64,000 bases of DNA, taken from Cytophagaceae bacterium (GTDB lineage Bacteria > Bacteroidota > Bacteroidia > Cytophagales > Spirosomataceae). The stretch is taken from positions 115,665 to 179,664 of the forward strand of contig JAIXOL010000008.1 in NCBI GenBank assembly GCA_027486845.1, given 5' to 3'. Numbering within the stretch: the first letter of the stretch is position 1; each line of letters begins with the position of its first letter. Of this stretch, positions 63,960-64,000 are shown piece after piece. A model generated the notes under the pieces. The model worked only from the letters and a program-made list of their open reading frames with translations, did not search any database and was not told where the DNA came from. The position numbers were made by a program, and so were the translations under genes.

Positions 63960-64000
63960 ATCCCCCAAAAACAAACTTACAAACTACTATTCTGAAGTGC

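Overview
The window is an A+T-rich chromosomal segment from a member of the Bacteroidota, most likely the order Cytophagales (an Emticicia- or Flectobacillus-like organism; the genus is a guess). The basis is the fused E1 alpha/beta ketoacid dehydrogenase, DUF1573 and TlpA/DUF4369-type secreted proteins, a LytS-type kinase loaded with PAS domains, Bacteroidota-style RpoB/RpoC, the scarcity of Shine-Dalgarno sequences and promoter-like TTG / TAnnTTTG boxes. No rRNA, tRNA, CRISPR array or intact transposase was seen.

Region by region. 1-6.2 kb: a partial ATP-grasp gene, a DUF1573 protein, a fused E1 enzyme, a decayed Crp/Fnr regulator, a tandemly duplicated non-coding unit of about 325 bp, and a PAS-LuxR regulator. 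6.5-19 kb is mostly housekeeping: an ArnT-like glycosyltransferase, coaX, nadC, a secreted subtilase, a Cys/Met-metabolism PLP enzyme carrying a GC-rich palindrome inside its reading frame, argB plus an M20 deacetylase, a YdcZ transporter, Kdo transferase and an ethanolamine-type permease. 19-30.6 kb: a large BNR-repeat secreted protein, a HigBA-like pair, a TlpA protein, a MITE-like inverted repeat, a P-type ATPase, an HNH nuclease, a ParE-like pair and lysS. 30.8-37.4 kb: one 2187-residue sensor kinase with about 11 PAS and 2 GAF domains, divergent from rpoB. 37.8-46.1 kb: rpoB and rpoC, without the usual rplJ/rplL upstream.

46.1-51.7 kb is the most unusual part. The intrinsic terminator of rpoC recurs after it three more times nearly intact and once as a half-copy, all in the same orientation. 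The copies cut the region into short modules: a solitary PD-(D/E)XK (HsdR-N-like) protein, a small overlapping pair including a DUF6169-like protein, a GIY-YIG/T5orf172 protein, a secreted protein overlapping an HExxH lipoprotein, and an XRE regulator killed by one nonsense codon. It looks like an accessory-gene hotspot in which each acquired module ends in a copy of the same terminator.

51.7-64 kb: a SNF2 helicase, folA, an uncharacterised four-gene cluster (small protein, coiled-coil membrane protein, pentapeptide-repeat protein, second coiled-coil membrane protein), a CBM48 protein, a conserved unknown with an outer-membrane protein, a DUF2281 antitoxin with a broken PIN toxin, a VTT-family membrane protein, a remnant of an RND pump, a long empty stretch, and the start of a possible M1-type peptidase at the edge.
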